From assembly GCF_005083565.1 (NCBI RefSeq), contig NZ_CP034891.1:124001-188000 (forward strand): a stretch of 64,000 nucleotides of DNA, written 5' to 3'. A model generated the notes under the pieces. The model saw only the letters and a list, made by a program, of their open reading frames with translations. It was not told the origin of the DNA and searched no databases. Numbering within the stretch: the stretch's first letter is position 1; every line of letters begins with the position of its first letter. Source of the stretch: Buchnera aphidicola (Acyrthosiphon lactucae) (GTDB taxonomy: Bacteria > Pseudomonadota > Gammaproteobacteria > Enterobacterales > Enterobacteriaceae). Below, piece after piece: positions 9,253 through 19,374 of the stretch. The translations under genes and the position numbers were made by a program.

Positions 9253-9450
9253 ATGCCAAAAATTAAAACTTTAAAAAGTGCAGCTAAACGTTTTAAAAAA
9301 ACTGCATCTGGTAAATTTAAACGTAAACAAGCAAATTTACGTCATATTTTAACAAAAAAAACAACAACTAAGAAACGTCATCTTCGTCCTAAGATTCTAG
9401 TATCTAAAGGAGATATAGATAAAGTTAAATCTTTTTTACCATATGCGTAA
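9253..9450 (+). CDS. rpmI: 50S ribosomal protein L35
   Basis: A small basic protein of the large subunit. I place the start at the ATG at 9253 (65 residues, equal to E. coli; [16 protein letters not shown]). An in-frame ATG four codons upstream at 9241 adds MKQF, which has no counterpart in the family. Neither ATG has a clear Shine-Dalgarno, so the choice rests on family length. The C-terminus ([23 protein letters not shown]) fits L35. It lies between infC and rplT as in E. coli, where L20 represses the pair; I did not find a recognisable L20 operator fold in the 87-base spacer before it. Confidence 0.93.
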   Translation: MPKIKTLKSAAKRFKKTASGKFKRKQANLRHILTKKTTTKKRHLRPKILVSKGDIDKVKSFLPYA

Positions 9451-9493
9451 ATTAACTGATTTTTGTTAAGATTTTACGAATAGGAGAGCATCA

Positions 9494-9850
9494 ATGGCTC
9501 GTGTAAAACGTGGAGTAATTGCCCACGCTCGTCATAAAAAAATCTTAAAGCAAGCAAAAGGTTACTATGGGGCTCGTTCACGTATTTATAGAGTTGCTTG
9601 TCAAGCAGTAATTAAAGCTGGTCAATATGCTTATCGTGATAGAAGACAACGAAAACGACAATTTCGTCAATTGTGGATTTCGCGTATTAATGCTGCTGTT
9701 CGTCAAAGTAAAATATCTTATAGTAATTTTATTTTTGGTTTAAAAAAAGCGTCGATTAATATTGATCGAAAAATATTATCTGATATTGCTGTATCTGATG
9801 TATTTTCATTTAATGCATTAGTAAAAAAAGCAAAAGAAGCTTTACTGTAA
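9494..9850 (+). CDS. rplT: 50S ribosomal protein L20
   Basis: An early assembly protein of the 50S subunit that binds 23S rRNA. It has 118 residues, identical in length to E. coli, with the highly basic N-terminal extension ([20 protein letters not shown]) that threads into rRNA and the globular C-terminal half. A good ribosome-binding site (taggaga) precedes the ATG. It is the last gene of the thrS-infC-rpmI-rplT run; strong hairpins follow in the spacer before pheS. Confidence 0.97.
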   Translation: MARVKRGVIAHARHKKILKQAKGYYGARSRIYRVACQAVIKAGQYAYRDRRQRKRQFRQLWISRINAAVRQSKISYSNFIFGLKKASINIDRKILSDIAVSDVFSFNALVKKAKEALL

Positions 9851-9871
9851 ATATTAAATTTTAACATATAA

Positions 9872-9894
9872 GAGGGGGAAATTCATCTCCCCTC
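9872..9894 (+). other. GC-rich hairpin just downstream of rplT
   Basis: GAGGGGG at 9872-9878 pairs with TCCCCTC at 9888-9894 around a nine-base loop, a striking GC-rich stem for this genome. No T-run follows (next bases gatattt), so it is not an ordinary terminator; it may protect the 3' end of the ribosomal-protein mRNA or act as a processing or pausing signal. Confidence 0.6.
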
Positions 9895-9945
9895 GATATT
9901 TAAATATTAAAAATATTTAATAGAAATTTTTTGTTATATTTCAAT

Positions 9946-9997
9946 TTTTGGCTTATTAGCCAAAATAAAAATAAGCTTCCTTTATGGGAGCTTTTTA
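9946..9997 (+). terminator. Tandem hairpins before pheS; the second is a rho-independent terminator
   Basis: Two hairpins follow each other: TTTTGGCT/AGCCAAAA (9946-9953 with 9958-9965), then AAGCTTCC/GGGAGCTT (9973-9980 with 9986-9993) followed directly by a T-run to 9997. The second is where E. coli has the pheST attenuator. Between 9851 and 9972 there is no ATG and no phenylalanine-rich leader, so classic attenuation appears to be gone and this may simply end the rplT transcript. Confidence 0.7.
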
Positions 9998-10050
9998 TTA
10001 TGTTGAATAAATACTTTTAAAATATTAATAAAATAAAAAAAGCACATAAA

Positions 10051-11040
10051 ATGTTAAATTTAAATCAATTGTTTGAAAATATTAAAACAGATCTAAAAAA
10101 TTCAAAAAAAATAGAAGAATTAGATGAAATTCGTATTAAATACTTAGGTAAAAAAGGCATTTTCACTTCTTATATAAAAAACTTAAAAAATTTTTCTTTT
10201 GAAGAAAAAAAGAAATACAGCATTATTATAAATAAAAAAAAACAAGAGATCATTAGCCTAATTCATCAAAAAAAACAAAAATTAACTGAACTTATTTTAG
10301 AAAAACGTATTAAAGAAGAAACTATTGATGTTTCTTTACCTGGACGTCGTACTGAATATGGTAGTTTACATCCTATAACACATACTATTAATTACATAAA
10401 AAATTTTTTTTTAATGTTAGGTTTTCAATCAGTAAATGGTCTTGAAATAGAAGATGAATATCATAACTTTGATGCTTTAAACATTTCTAAAAATCATCCT
10501 GCTCGAGATAGTCATGATACTTTCTGGTTCAATGATAATCGATTATTAAGAACTCAAACTTCAAGTATGCAAATTCGTATTATGAAAAAAGAAAAACCTC
10601 CAATTAGATTTATTTTTCCTGGTAAAGTGTATCGAAATGATTACGATACTACACATACACCTATGTTTCATCAAATTGAAGGTTTAATAGTTGATGAGAA
10701 TATTAATTTTTCTAATTTAAAATGGATTATATATAAATTTTTATATCATTTTTTTGGAAAAAAGGTTTCTATTAAATTTCGTCCATCATATTTTCCTTTT
10801 ACTGTTCTTTCTGCAGAAGTAGATATTATTAATAATAATGGAAAACCTTTAGAAATATTAGGATGTGGAATGGTACATCCTGAGGTTTTAAAAAATGTTA
10901 ATATTGATTCAAAAAGATATTCTGCTTGTGCTTTTGGAATAGGTATTGAAAGAATTATAATGTTACGCTATGGAATATCTGATATTCGATATTTTTTTGA
11001 AAACGATATGAGATTTTTAAATCAATTTAAATATAATTAG
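10051..11040 (+). CDS. pheS: Phenylalanyl-tRNA synthetase alpha subunit
   Basis: The catalytic subunit of the (alpha-beta)2 class II enzyme. It has 329 residues against 327 in E. coli: an N-terminal coiled coil at about 1-90 (very lysine-rich here), then the catalytic domain with motif 2 (RFIFPGKVYRNDYDTTHTPMFHQ) and motif 3 (GCAFGIGIERIIMLRYGI-like tract near the C-terminus). The product partners with PheT, nine bases downstream. It lies directly after a terminator-like hairpin, so expression depends on readthrough or on a promoter in 9998-10050, which I cannot identify. Confidence 0.96.
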   Translation: MLNLNQLFENIKTDLKNSKKIEELDEIRIKYLGKKGIFTSYIKNLKNFSFEEKKKYSIIINKKKQEIISLIHQKKQKLTELILEKRIKEETIDVSLPGRRTEYGSLHPITHTINYIKNFFLMLGFQSVNGLEIEDEYHNFDALNISKNHPARDSHDTFWFNDNRLLRTQTSSMQIRIMKKEKPPIRFIFPGKVYRNDYDTTHTPMFHQIEGLIVDENINFSNLKWIIYKFLYHFFGKKVSIKFRPSYFPFTVLSAEVDIINNNGKPLEILGCGMVHPEVLKNVNIDSKRYSACAFGIGIERIIMLRYGISDIRYFFENDMRFLNQFKYN

Positions 11041-11049
11041 CGAGATAAA

Positions 11050-13437
11050 ATGAAATTTAGTGAAAAATGGTTACGCGAATGGATAGATCCAAAAGTTAAT
11101 AGTAATACTTTACATGAACAAATTTCTAGTGCTGGTATTGAAGTAGAAGATATCGAGAATTTTGAATCTAAATTTAATGGTGTTGTAGTTGGTCAAATTA
11201 TTCAATGTTTTTTTCATTCTCAATCTCAAAATTTAAAAATATTAAAAGTAGATATAGGCAAAAAAAAATTATTAAACATTGTCTGTGGAGCATCTAATTG
11301 TTTTAATGGTATGAAAGTTGCAGTAGCTACTATTGGTGCTACTTTACCAAAAAATATTAAAATTAATCAAAGAGTTTTAAAAGGAGAATTATCTGAAGGG
11401 ATGTTATGTTCTTTTTTTGAATTAGGTATTTTTGTTAATGATAATAAAATTATTGAATTTCCTCAAGAAACATTGATAGGTACTAATGTTAATGATTATT
11501 TATCATTAAATGATAATATTATTAAAGTTTCTGTCACGTCAAATCGTCCAGATGGTTTAAGTCTTTTAGGTTTATCTCGGAATATAGCAGCTATAAATAA
11601 TTTAAAAATTTCACCTTTAATATATAAATCAGCTCCTGTAGTTATTCAAGAAAAAATTGATATTAATGTTCATGCTAAAAAAAAATGTATAAATTTTTTA
11701 GGAAGAATTATAAAAGATATTAATATAAATGTTGAAACTCCTTTTTGGATGAAAAAAAAATTGTTTTTTTCTGATGTTTTATCAGAAAATATTATAACAA
11801 ATATTATTAATTATGTATTAATTGAAGTTGGACAACCATTAAATGCATTAAATTCAGATAATATTAATGGTTCTATTATAGTTCGTATGGCAAAAGATAA
11901 AGAGAATATATTTTTAAATAATAATATAAAGATAAGTTTAAATGAAAATATATTAGTTTTTTCTGATACTAATAAAATATTATCTCTTCCTGGAAACATT
12001 AATTCTAATATTGTTGATGTAAATAAAAATACTAAAAATATTTTTTTAAGTTCATTTTTAATTGATAGAAAATCTATTTCTTATATTATTAAAAAAATGA
12101 ATTTTAATAAAGTATTAGAATATTATAATTATGGTATTGATCCATCTCTTCAAAATTATGCTATTGAATATGCAACTGATTTAATTATCAAAATATGTGG
12201 AGGTATGTCTGGTCCAATTATTGGTGAAAAAAATAATTTAGATATATATAAAAAAAATACGATAAGATTGTATCATCAAAAATTAAATAAAATAATAGGT
12301 TTTTTTATTGATATAATCACTATTTCAAACATTTTGTATAGTCTTGATTATCAGTTGAATTTTCAAAAAAATTTCTGGGATGTTATTCCTCCTAGTTGGC
12401 GATTTGATATACTAATCGAGGAAGATGTAATTAGTGATATACTACGAATATATGGATACAATAATATTAGCTTAACTCCATTAAAAGAATTTTTAAATTA
12501 TAGGAAAGAAAATACATTAATAGATTCTTTATTAAAAAAATCTGCCATCATATTAATTAATCAAGGTTATTATGAAGTTATAAATTATGGTTTTGTTGAT
12601 CCTAAAATACAAAGTTTAATTTTTCCGAATAAAAAAACTTTATTACTATCCAATCCTATTTCTCAAGATATGTCATGTATGCGTTTATCTTTGTGGCCTG
12701 GTTTACTTAAAAATATTTCTTATAATAAAAATCGTCAGCAGCAAAGTATCCGTATTTTTGAAAGTGGACTTTGTTTTTCAGTAGATAAAACAGAAAAACT
12801 TGGTGTTAAACAAGAAATTTTTTTAGCAGCAGCAATCAGTGGTAATTATATTAAAGAAAATTGGTATCATAAAATCAGAAAAATGGATTTTTATGATTTA
12901 AAAGGTGATTTAGAATCTATATTAGAATTATTATGTAAATTAAATCATATAGAGTTTCGACATGAAATAATATCTGGATTACATCCAAAACAAAGTGCTT
13001 CTATATATTTTAAAAATCATTTAATTGGTAGTATTGGTGCAATTGATCCAAGATTAGAAAAAAAATTAAATGTAAATAGTGCTACATTTTTATTTGAAAT
13101 ATCATTAAATAATTTTTTAGACATTGAACCATTTAAAATTAGAGAGATTTCAAAATTTCCTACTATTCGACGTGATATTGCAATATTAATATCAGAAGAT
13201 ATTGTAGTTAATAATGTGATTAAGAAATGTAAACAATTTTTTATTAATCAAAAAGTAGAAATTAATCTATTTGATATCTACTTTTGTAAAGAATTTCATA
13301 ATAAGAAAAAAAGTTTAGGTATTAGTTTTATTTTTCAAAATGAACAAAGAACTTTAAAAGATGATGAAATTAATTTAATGATTAATGATTGCATAGGAGT
13401 ATTAGAAGAAAAATTTCAAGCTGTTTTAAGGAAATAA
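11050..13437 (+). CDS. pheT: Phenylalanyl-tRNA synthetase beta subunit with a degenerate editing site
   Basis: The beta subunit, 795 residues, identical in length to E. coli, so residue numbers correspond. The order is: N-terminal tRNA-binding fold at about 40-150, B3/B4 domain at about 210-400, B5, catalytic-like domain, and the C-terminal anticodon-binding fold ([13 protein letters not shown] region). In the B3/B4 editing centre the E. coli residues His265, Gly318, Glu334, Thr354 and Ala356 align with Asn265, Asn318, Ser334, Lys354 and Leu356. Hydrolysis of Tyr-tRNA-Phe is therefore probably lost, while structural regions and the anticodon-binding domain are conserved. It is cotranscribed with pheS (9-base gap) and ihfA (4-base gap). 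Confidence 0.96.
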   Translation: MKFSEKWLREWIDPKVNSNTLHEQISSAGIEVEDIENFESKFNGVVVGQIIQCFFHSQSQNLKILKVDIGKKKLLNIVCGASNCFNGMKVAVATIGATLPKNIKINQRVLKGELSEGMLCSFFELGIFVNDNKIIEFPQETLIGTNVNDYLSLNDNIIKVSVTSNRPDGLSLLGLSRNIAAINNLKISPLIYKSAPVVIQEKIDINVHAKKKCINFLGRIIKDININVETPFWMKKKLFFSDVLSENIITNIINYVLIEVGQPLNALNSDNINGSIIVRMAKDKENIFLNNNIKISLNENILVFSDTNKILSLPGNINSNIVDVNKNTKNIFLSSFLIDRKSISYIIKKMNFNKVLEYYNYGIDPSLQNYAIEYATDLIIKICGGMSGPIIGEKNNLDIYKKNTIRLYHQKLNKIIGFFIDIITISNILYSLDYQLNFQKNFWDVIPPSWRFDILIEEDVISDILRIYGYNNISLTPLKEFLNYRKENTLIDSLLKKSAIILINQGYYEVINYGFVDPKIQSLIFPNKKTLLLSNPISQDMSCMRLSLWPGLLKNISYNKNRQQQSIRIFESGLCFSVDKTEKLGVKQEIFLAAAISGNYIKENWYHKIRKMDFYDLKGDLESILELLCKLNHIEFRHEIISGLHPKQSASIYFKNHLIGSIGAIDPRLEKKLNVNSATFLFEISLNNFLDIEPFKIREISKFPTIRRDIAILISEDIVVNNVIKKCKQFFINQKVEINLFDIYFCKEFHNKKKSLGISFIFQNEQRTLKDDEINLMINDCIGVLEEKFQAVLRK

Positions 13438-13441
13438 ACCT

Positions 13442-13741
13442 ATGGTGCTTACAAAAGCGGAAATTTCAGAAAATTTATTTGAGAAATTACAGTTAACTAA
13501 AAAAGATTCAAAAAAATTTGTAGAATTTTTTTTTGAAGAAGTTAAAAAATCTTTGGAAAAAGGAGAAGATGTTAAATTATCTGGATTTGGAAATTTTCAA
13601 ATCAAGAATAAAAAAGCTCGTCCCGGTAGAAATCCTAGAACAGGAGAAATTTTTCTTATAACAGCTAGACGAGTAGTTACTTTTAAAGCTAGTCAAAAAC
13701 TTAAAAATAAAATTGATAATTATTTAATAAAAAAAAAATAA
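13442..13741 (+). CDS. ihfA: Integration host factor alpha subunit
   Basis: A nucleoid protein that bends DNA sharply as a heterodimer with IhfB. It has 99 residues, identical in length to E. coli, with the beta-arm tract [21 protein letters not shown] and the intercalating proline region intact. The start ATG follows the pheT stop by four bases, keeping the E. coli pheS-pheT-ihfA order. One of very few DNA-architecture genes in the window. Its lysine-rich C-terminus ends in a run of A codons. Confidence 0.96.
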   Translation: MVLTKAEISENLFEKLQLTKKDSKKFVEFFFEEVKKSLEKGEDVKLSGFGNFQIKNKKARPGRNPRTGEIFLITARRVVTFKASQKLKNKIDNYLIKKK

Positions 13742-13794
13742 TGATATTTAATATTATTAGAATAATTTTTTATTTTTTAAAAGAAGTAATATAT

Positions 13795-14820
13795 AAAAAT
13801 TTCTGATTTTTATTTTGATTTAATAAAATGACTTATATCTTTTAATTTTCATTTTGTTAGTCATACATGTCGTTTAATGATTGTTTTTCTTGAGATAATA
13901 GAATTTTATCTCATAAGCGTTTTTTAATATTATTCATGCAATCAACCCTGGTGATTTAATTGTTTTAAATAATACTAAAGTTATTTCTACTCGTTTTTTT
14001 TAGATATAAAGATAACGCTAGAAAAGTTAAATTTATAGTCGAGAAGATATTAGATGTTAATAAGATATTAGCCAGGATTAAAAATCCTAAAAAATTAATG
14101 TTAGAATTAATATTCTACTTGGATATAAAAAATAAATGAAAAGTTTATTTATTAACTATAAAAACTCTTTTTAAAAATTTTTTTATAGTAAAATCTATTC
14201 AGAGATTAACTTTATTAATGGCATTGGAGCAATACCTTTGCCGCCTTATATTAAAAAATTATAAAGAAAATTAGATTTTTATATCAAACTGTATATAAAA
14301 AAATAGGTTCTGTTACTGTACCTACTACTGAATTAGATTTTGATTTACCTTTATTGGAAAATTATATAATAAAGGTATAGATATAGATTGTATAATTCTT
14401 CATATAGGTTTTAGTGCATTTTAACTAATTAAAATAGTTAAAACTGAAAGAATATTATGCATTCTGAATGAGTTAAAGTTTTTTCTTTAATAATTCAAAA
14501 TATTAAATTTTGTAAAAAAGTGTGGTCGTGTTATTTTAGTAGGCACTATTATACTTTGTACTTTATAAAATTTTTAGTGTTTACTTGTATAGAGAAAAAC
14601 TAAAAATTTTATTAGCGATACGAATATTTTTATATATCCTGGTTATAAGGATAATATTGTTAATTCATTGATTATTAATTTTGATTTTTATGAATTAAAA
14701 TTTATTATGTTAGTTTCTTTTTTTTAGGATATAAAAATAAAATGAATCCTTATTGTTAAGTAATAATAAACAATTATGATTATTTTTACTTATAATGAAG
14801 TTATATATAACTCATAATAA
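13795..14820 (+). pseudogene. queA: queA remnant (S-adenosylmethionine:tRNA ribosyltransferase-isomerase)
   Basis: No open frame survives, but pieces in shifting frames align in order with E. coli QueA: a start-like ISDFYFDLIK (about 13795), NPGDLIVLNNTKVISTRFF (about 13945-14000), KILDVNKILARIKNPKK, IPLPPYIKK (about 14235), LYQTVYKK then GSVTVPTTELDFDLPLLEN (about 14285-14360), and [21 protein letters not shown] (about 14618-14685). Stops (for example at 14001) and several frameshifts separate them. QueA makes epoxyqueuosine from preQ1 on tRNA. Its partner tgt, immediately downstream, is equally broken. The preserved order and spacing suggest inactivation by point changes and small indels. 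Confidence 0.88.
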
Positions 14821-14902
14821 ATTAGGTCTATATAAAATTTTTATTATGTTATATATTCAAATAAAAATTTTTTAAAAAATATATTATAAGGATTATAGAA
14901 AA

Positions 14903-15989
14903 AATAAATTTTCAAGTTTTATATCAAGATAGAAATTTTAGAATAGTGAATTTAATTTTAATAGAACAATAATAGAAAAAACTTATTTTTATTACAGTAA
15001 ATATTTATGATACTGTAAGAAGTATTAGTACAGAAGAGATTAAAAAAAATAGGAGTAAAATTATTTTAGCAAATTCATTTCGTTTATATTTTAGATTTAG
15101 ACATGAGATAATAAAATTAGATAAAAGTTTTACATAATTTTATGAATTAGTCAGGACCTATTCTTACTGAATCTAAGGATTTCAAATTTTTAATCTTTCA
15201 CAATTTTATAAATTTAATAATGAAGGAGTTCTTTTCCAAAATAATATCAATAGAAAAAAATATTTTTAATTATTTAAATTTCTATGAAAAATCAATTAGA
15301 TTTAGATTTAAATATTTTTATAATTTTTTACGAATCTATTGCATATAATCAAGGTTAAGAAAAAATAAAAAATGCAATAAAAAGATAATTAAATTAAGTA
15401 AAATAATTGTTTTGTATTTTGATTAATATAAAAATAAAAATTTATTATTTGGTATTACTTATAAAGTAATATATTCATATTTATATGATATGTCTCTAAA
15501 ATAAACAATAAAAATAAATTTTGATAGATATACATTAATTAGTTTAGCTATTAGAGAAACAAAAAAAGAAATGTATAGATTATTAGATCATATTTATTTT
15601 TAAATACCAGAAAATAAATCTCGATATTCAATAGGATTAGGTAATCTAGAAGATTTGATAAAAAGAATTAATCGAGATATAGATTTTTTTGATTATTTAT
15701 ACTTAATTAAAATTCTAGAAATAGATATCTATGTTTTATAAAGGATATAATTAAAATTAGTCATAAAAAATATAAAGAAAATTTATCTTGTTTAGATAGT
15801 ACTTGGACCTGTTATACTTATCAATATTATACTCGTTCTTTATTTACATCATTTATATTCTTGTAATAAAATACTAAGAGCTCATTTTAAATATAATATA
15901 TAATTTATATTATTATCAGAAATTAATGTCGAATATAAGACATTCATAAAAAAAATAAAAAATTTAATCAATTTTATTAAATTTTTATG
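14903..15989 (+). pseudogene. tgt: tgt remnant (tRNA-guanine transglycosylase)
   Basis: Fragments in all three frames follow Tgt from end to end: INFQVLYQDRNFRIVN (about 14905), [22 protein letters not shown] (about 15028-15095), [20 protein letters not shown], the LFGIT tract (about 15450), ETKKEMYRLLDHIYF then NKSRYSIGLGNLEDLIKRI (about 15558-15672), and CLDSTWTCYTYQYYTRSLF (about 15788-15845), the last still showing part of the zinc-site region. There are multiple stops. Tgt inserts the queuosine precursor at position 34 of Asp, Asn, His and Tyr tRNAs. With queA also dead, this lineage should lack queuosine. The remnant runs up to yajC, matching the E. coli queA-tgt-yajC operon. Confidence 0.88.
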
Positions 15990-16037
15990 AATAAAAATAA
16001 AATTAATTTTCAAAAAAATCATTTTAAGGGAAAACAT

Positions 16038-16373
16038 ATGAGTTTTTTTATTCAAAACGCCAATGCTACAGTAAATAAAATATCAGAAAGTGGAAATTCA
16101 TATTCTTTAATATTTATGGTTATAATCTTTTTATTAGTTTTTTATTTTATGCTTTTTCGTCCCCAACAAAAGAAAGATAAAGAACACAAAAATCTTATGA
16201 ATTCTCTTGTTCAAGGAGATGAAGTCATTACAACCAGTGGTTTATTAGGACGAATAAAAAAAATTACAAAAAATGGATATATTTTACTTCAATTAAATGA
16301 TACAACTGAAGTATTTATAAAACAAGATTTTATAGCATCATCATTACCTAAGGGTACTTTAAAATCTTTATAA
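16038..16373 (+). CDS. yajC: YajC, Sec translocon accessory membrane protein
   Basis: A small single-span inner-membrane protein associated with SecDF. I set the start at the ATG at 16038 (111 residues; E. coli 110) because MSFFIQNANA matches the E. coli N-terminus and aaggg lies eight bases upstream; an earlier in-frame ATG at 15987 would add 17 residues overlapping the end of the decayed tgt. One hydrophobic helix (about residues 21-39) is followed by the conserved FRPQQKK and the cytoplasmic GDEVITTSGLLGRI domain. In E. coli secD and secF follow; here the next gene is glyS on the other strand. The upstream neighbours queA and tgt are pseudogenes, so expression relies on promoters within or before the remnants. 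Confidence 0.93.
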   Translation: MSFFIQNANATVNKISESGNSYSLIFMVIIFLLVFYFMLFRPQQKKDKEHKNLMNSLVQGDEVITTSGLLGRIKKITKNGYILLQLNDTTEVFIKQDFIASSLPKGTLKSL

Positions 16374-16388
16374 TTTTTTTTTATATAT

Positions 16389-18461
16389 TTAATATAAATA
16401 AGAAAAATCTACTATTGAAAAAAAAATTTCTTTTAAAGTATTTAATAAAATTAGTCGATTTAAACGTATTTGAGAATTAGAATCGTGTATTCTAACTTTT
16501 TCAAAAAAATTAGATATAGGTTTTTCAAGATTTTTGATTTCGATTAAAATATCTTTATATTTTTTTTCTAAAAATAAATTTCTTGTATTAACATTAAAGT
16601 TTTTTATTTGATTAAATAATATAATTTCTTCTACTTCAGTCATTAGTTTTATATTAATGAGTCCAGTAATTTTTTTATTTTCGTTTTCTAAAATATTAGA
16701 TATTCTTTTAATAGATAATATTATTGATTTTGAACTTTCTAGTTTTTGAAAAAAAGATATAGCTTTTATTTTTTCATGAACGTCTATTAGTTGTGTTGAT
16801 TTATATGATAATACTGATTTGATAATTTTTATATTATATCCTGTTTCTTCATACCAATGAAATAGTCTTTTTATTATAAATTCAAGAATTTTATTGAATA
16901 AAATCAAATTATTAACATTTTTTTCATCGTATAGATGAAGACTTTTATTGATTAAATCTTTTAAATCTAATGGTATTTTCTTTTCTATAATAATACGTAT
17001 TATTCCTATAGCTAATCGTCTTAATGCAAATGGATCTTTATCTGAACTTGGGATGTTTCCAACATAAAACATCCCTGATAAAGTATCCATTTTATCAGCA
17101 ATGGATAGTGCGCAACCTATAGAAGTATATGGTATTTTATCTCCTGAAAAAATTGGTAGATATTGTTCTTTAAGAGCAATAGCAACATCTTTTTTTTCTT
17201 TATCTTCTAACGAATAGTACATACCTATCGTTCCTTTTAGTTCTGGAAATTCGGATACTACATGAGTTACAAGATCACATTTAGAGAGAAGTGCAGCTCT
17301 GATTGAATCTTGTATATTACTGCAATTGTATTTAGCAATCCATTGTATAAGTAGTGTAAGACGCAAGGTTTTTTCATATAATGAACCAAGTTTATTTTTA
17401 AATAATACTTTTTTCAAAGATAAAAGATGATTTTCTAATTTTATCATCCTGTCATTTTTTAAAAAAAATTCAGCATCAGAAAGTCGTGCATGCATTACTT
17501 TTTGATTTCCAATGATAATTTTTTGTGGTTCTTTTGAATTAATATTAGAGACAAAGATAAAGTATGGAAGAAGTTCTTTTTTAAAATTATATATTGGGAA
17601 ACATTTTTGTTGTTTTTCTATAGTGTGCACTAGTATTTTTTGAGGTATTTTAAGAAATTTTTTTTCAAAATTAGCTAAAAGTGCTGTAGGTGATTCTACC
17701 AAAGAGGTTACTTCTTCAATCAATAGATCATTATTTTTTATAAAACCGTTAATTTTTTGTGCAATTTCTTTAATGTTTTTTATGATTGTTTTTTTACGAA
17801 TTATATGATCCGCAATAATATTTTGTTTTTGAAAAAGAACTTTTGGATAATCTCTAGCATCTTGAATTTCTATTTGATTTTCTTTTAAAGAAAGATGATT
17901 TTGAAGAAGATTATTAGAAGCAATATTAAATATTTTCCCTTCAATAATTTGATTGTCTAATAGAATTACTATATTACGAATAGGACGAAAAAATTTTTGA
18001 TTATTTTCTTCCCAACGCATACATTTTTTTATTGAAATATTTTTCAGCGCTGATTCAGTCATTTTAGGAATTAGTAGTTCAATTTTTTCTTGTTTTTTTC
18101 TTGTTTGATATAACAACCATTCACCTTTTTTATTTTTTAAACGAGTAGTTTGATTAATATTAATTCCACAATGGTTTAACCAACGCATAGCTGATTGTGT
18201 TAAACATCTATTTTTGTCATAAGAATTGATTATTGATGGACCTCTTTTTGTTATTTCTATAAATTTATCTGTTATATCAATATCTATTATTTTTAATGCT
18301 AATCTTCTTGGAGTAGAAAAATATTGGATTTTTTTATATTTAATATTATAATAATTCAACTCCTTAATAAAATTTTCATAAAAATATAAAGATATTTTAA
18401 AAAGCAATCTAGCTGGTAGTTCTTCAGTTCCTATTTCAATTAATAATGTTTTTTTTATCAT
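16389..18461 (-). CDS. glyS: Glycyl-tRNA synthetase beta subunit
   Basis: The large subunit of the bacterial alpha2-beta2 GlyRS; it binds tRNA-Gly and is needed for activity. It has 690 residues against 689 in E. coli. The N-terminus [16 protein letters not shown] and the tract TPRRLALKI are diagnostic, and HD-like and DALR-type anticodon-binding regions follow toward the C-terminus ([14 protein letters not shown] region). The start overlaps the end of glyQ by 26 bases in another frame, with gaga just before the ATG. It is convergent with yajC; the 15 bases between the stops hold no terminator. Confidence 0.96.
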   Translation of the reverse strand: MIKKTLLIEIGTEELPARLLFKISLYFYENFIKELNYYNIKYKKIQYFSTPRRLALKIIDIDITDKFIEITKRGPSIINSYDKNRCLTQSAMRWLNHCGININQTTRLKNKKGEWLLYQTRKKQEKIELLIPKMTESALKNISIKKCMRWEENNQKFFRPIRNIVILLDNQIIEGKIFNIASNNLLQNHLSLKENQIEIQDARDYPKVLFQKQNIIADHIIRKKTIIKNIKEIAQKINGFIKNNDLLIEEVTSLVESPTALLANFEKKFLKIPQKILVHTIEKQQKCFPIYNFKKELLPYFIFVSNINSKEPQKIIIGNQKVMHARLSDAEFFLKNDRMIKLENHLLSLKKVLFKNKLGSLYEKTLRLTLLIQWIAKYNCSNIQDSIRAALLSKCDLVTHVVSEFPELKGTIGMYYSLEDKEKKDVAIALKEQYLPIFSGDKIPYTSIGCALSIADKMDTLSGMFYVGNIPSSDKDPFALRRLAIGIIRIIIEKKIPLDLKDLINKSLHLYDEKNVNNLILFNKILEFIIKRLFHWYEETGYNIKIIKSVLSYKSTQLIDVHEKIKAISFFQKLESSKSIILSIKRISNILENENKKITGLINIKLMTEVEEIILFNQIKNFNVNTRNLFLEKKYKDILIEIKNLEKPISNFFEKVRIHDSNSQIRLNRLILLNTLKEIFFSIVDFSYLY

Positions 18462-19374
18462 TTTTTTCTCTTTTTTTATAACATAATGGAAATCCTAATT
18501 TTTCTCTTAAATTTAAATATTTTTTTGCTATTTGAGCAGTTAATTTTCGAATGCGTAAAATATAACTTTGACGTTCGGTGGAAGATATAGCCTTTCTTGC
18601 ATCTAATAAATTAAATATATGATTGGCTTGTAATATTTTTTCATATGATACTAATAATAATGGTTTTTTTAAATTTATTAGTTTTGTTGCTTCTAGTTCA
18701 TATTGCATAAAGCAACTAAATAAAAAGTTAATATCAGAATAGTAGAAATTATATTGTGACTGTTCTATTTCATTTTGTTGAAAAATATTACCATAAGTTA
18801 TTTTTTTATTATTATGTATATTCCAAACAAGATCATATAAATTTGATTTATTTTGCATATGCATAGCAATTCTTTCCAAACCATACGTTATTTCTACAGT
18901 TACAGGATTACATTCTAATCCACCTACTTGTTGAAAATAAGTAAATTGAGTAATTTCCATTCCATTCAACCAAATTTCCCAACCAATGCCCCAAGCACCT
19001 AGTGTAGGATTTTCCCAGTTATCTTCTACAAAACGTATATCATTTGTTTTTTCATCTATATTTAATAAATTTAATGAATTTAAATAGAGATTTTGAATAT
19101 CATCTCGAGGAGGTTTTATAATAACTTGAAATTGATAGTAATGTTGCAAACGATTAGGATTTTCTCCATATCTTCCATCAGTAGGACGACGACAAGATTG
19201 TACATATGCAGCATTAATTGGTTCTGGTCCAATAGTACCTAAAAAAGTGATATTATGAAATGTTCCGGCTCCTATTGGTAGATCTAATGGTTGAAAAACA
19301 GTGCATCCTTGTTGCAACCAATATTTTTGCAAAATTGTAATTAAATTATAAAAATTATTATGGTAATTTTTCAT
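18436..19374 (-). CDS. glyQ: Glycyl-tRNA synthetase alpha subunit
   Basis: The catalytic class II subunit of GlyRS. It has 312 residues against 303 in E. coli. Strongly conserved tracts include [39 protein letters not shown] and [18 protein letters not shown]. The extra length is at the C-terminus (a lysine/asparagine-rich tail, [13 protein letters not shown]), which runs 26 bases into glyS. In E. coli the two genes are separated by a small gap, so the overlap looks like loss of the original stop and extension to the next one. It is the first gene of the glyQS operon, with a long A+T-rich spacer upstream. Confidence 0.96.
   Translation of the reverse strand: MKNYHNNFYNLITILQKYWLQQGCTVFQPLDLPIGAGTFHNITFLGTIGPEPINAAYVQSCRRPTDGRYGENPNRLQHYYQFQVIIKPPRDDIQNLYLNSLNLLNIDEKTNDIRFVEDNWENPTLGAWGIGWEIWLNGMEITQFTYFQQVGGLECNPVTVEITYGLERIAMHMQNKSNLYDLVWNIHNNKKITYGNIFQQNEIEQSQYNFYYSDINFLFSCFMQYELEATKLINLKKPLLLVSYEKILQANHIFNLLDARKAISSTERQSYILRIRKLTAQIAKKYLNLREKLGFPLCYKKREKNDKKNIIN

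Noticed and set aside
10000..10020. A six-codon ORF (MLNKYF) as a phenylalanine attenuator leader
   Set aside because: It lies downstream of the terminator and has a single Phe codon, so it cannot control that terminator in the classical way.
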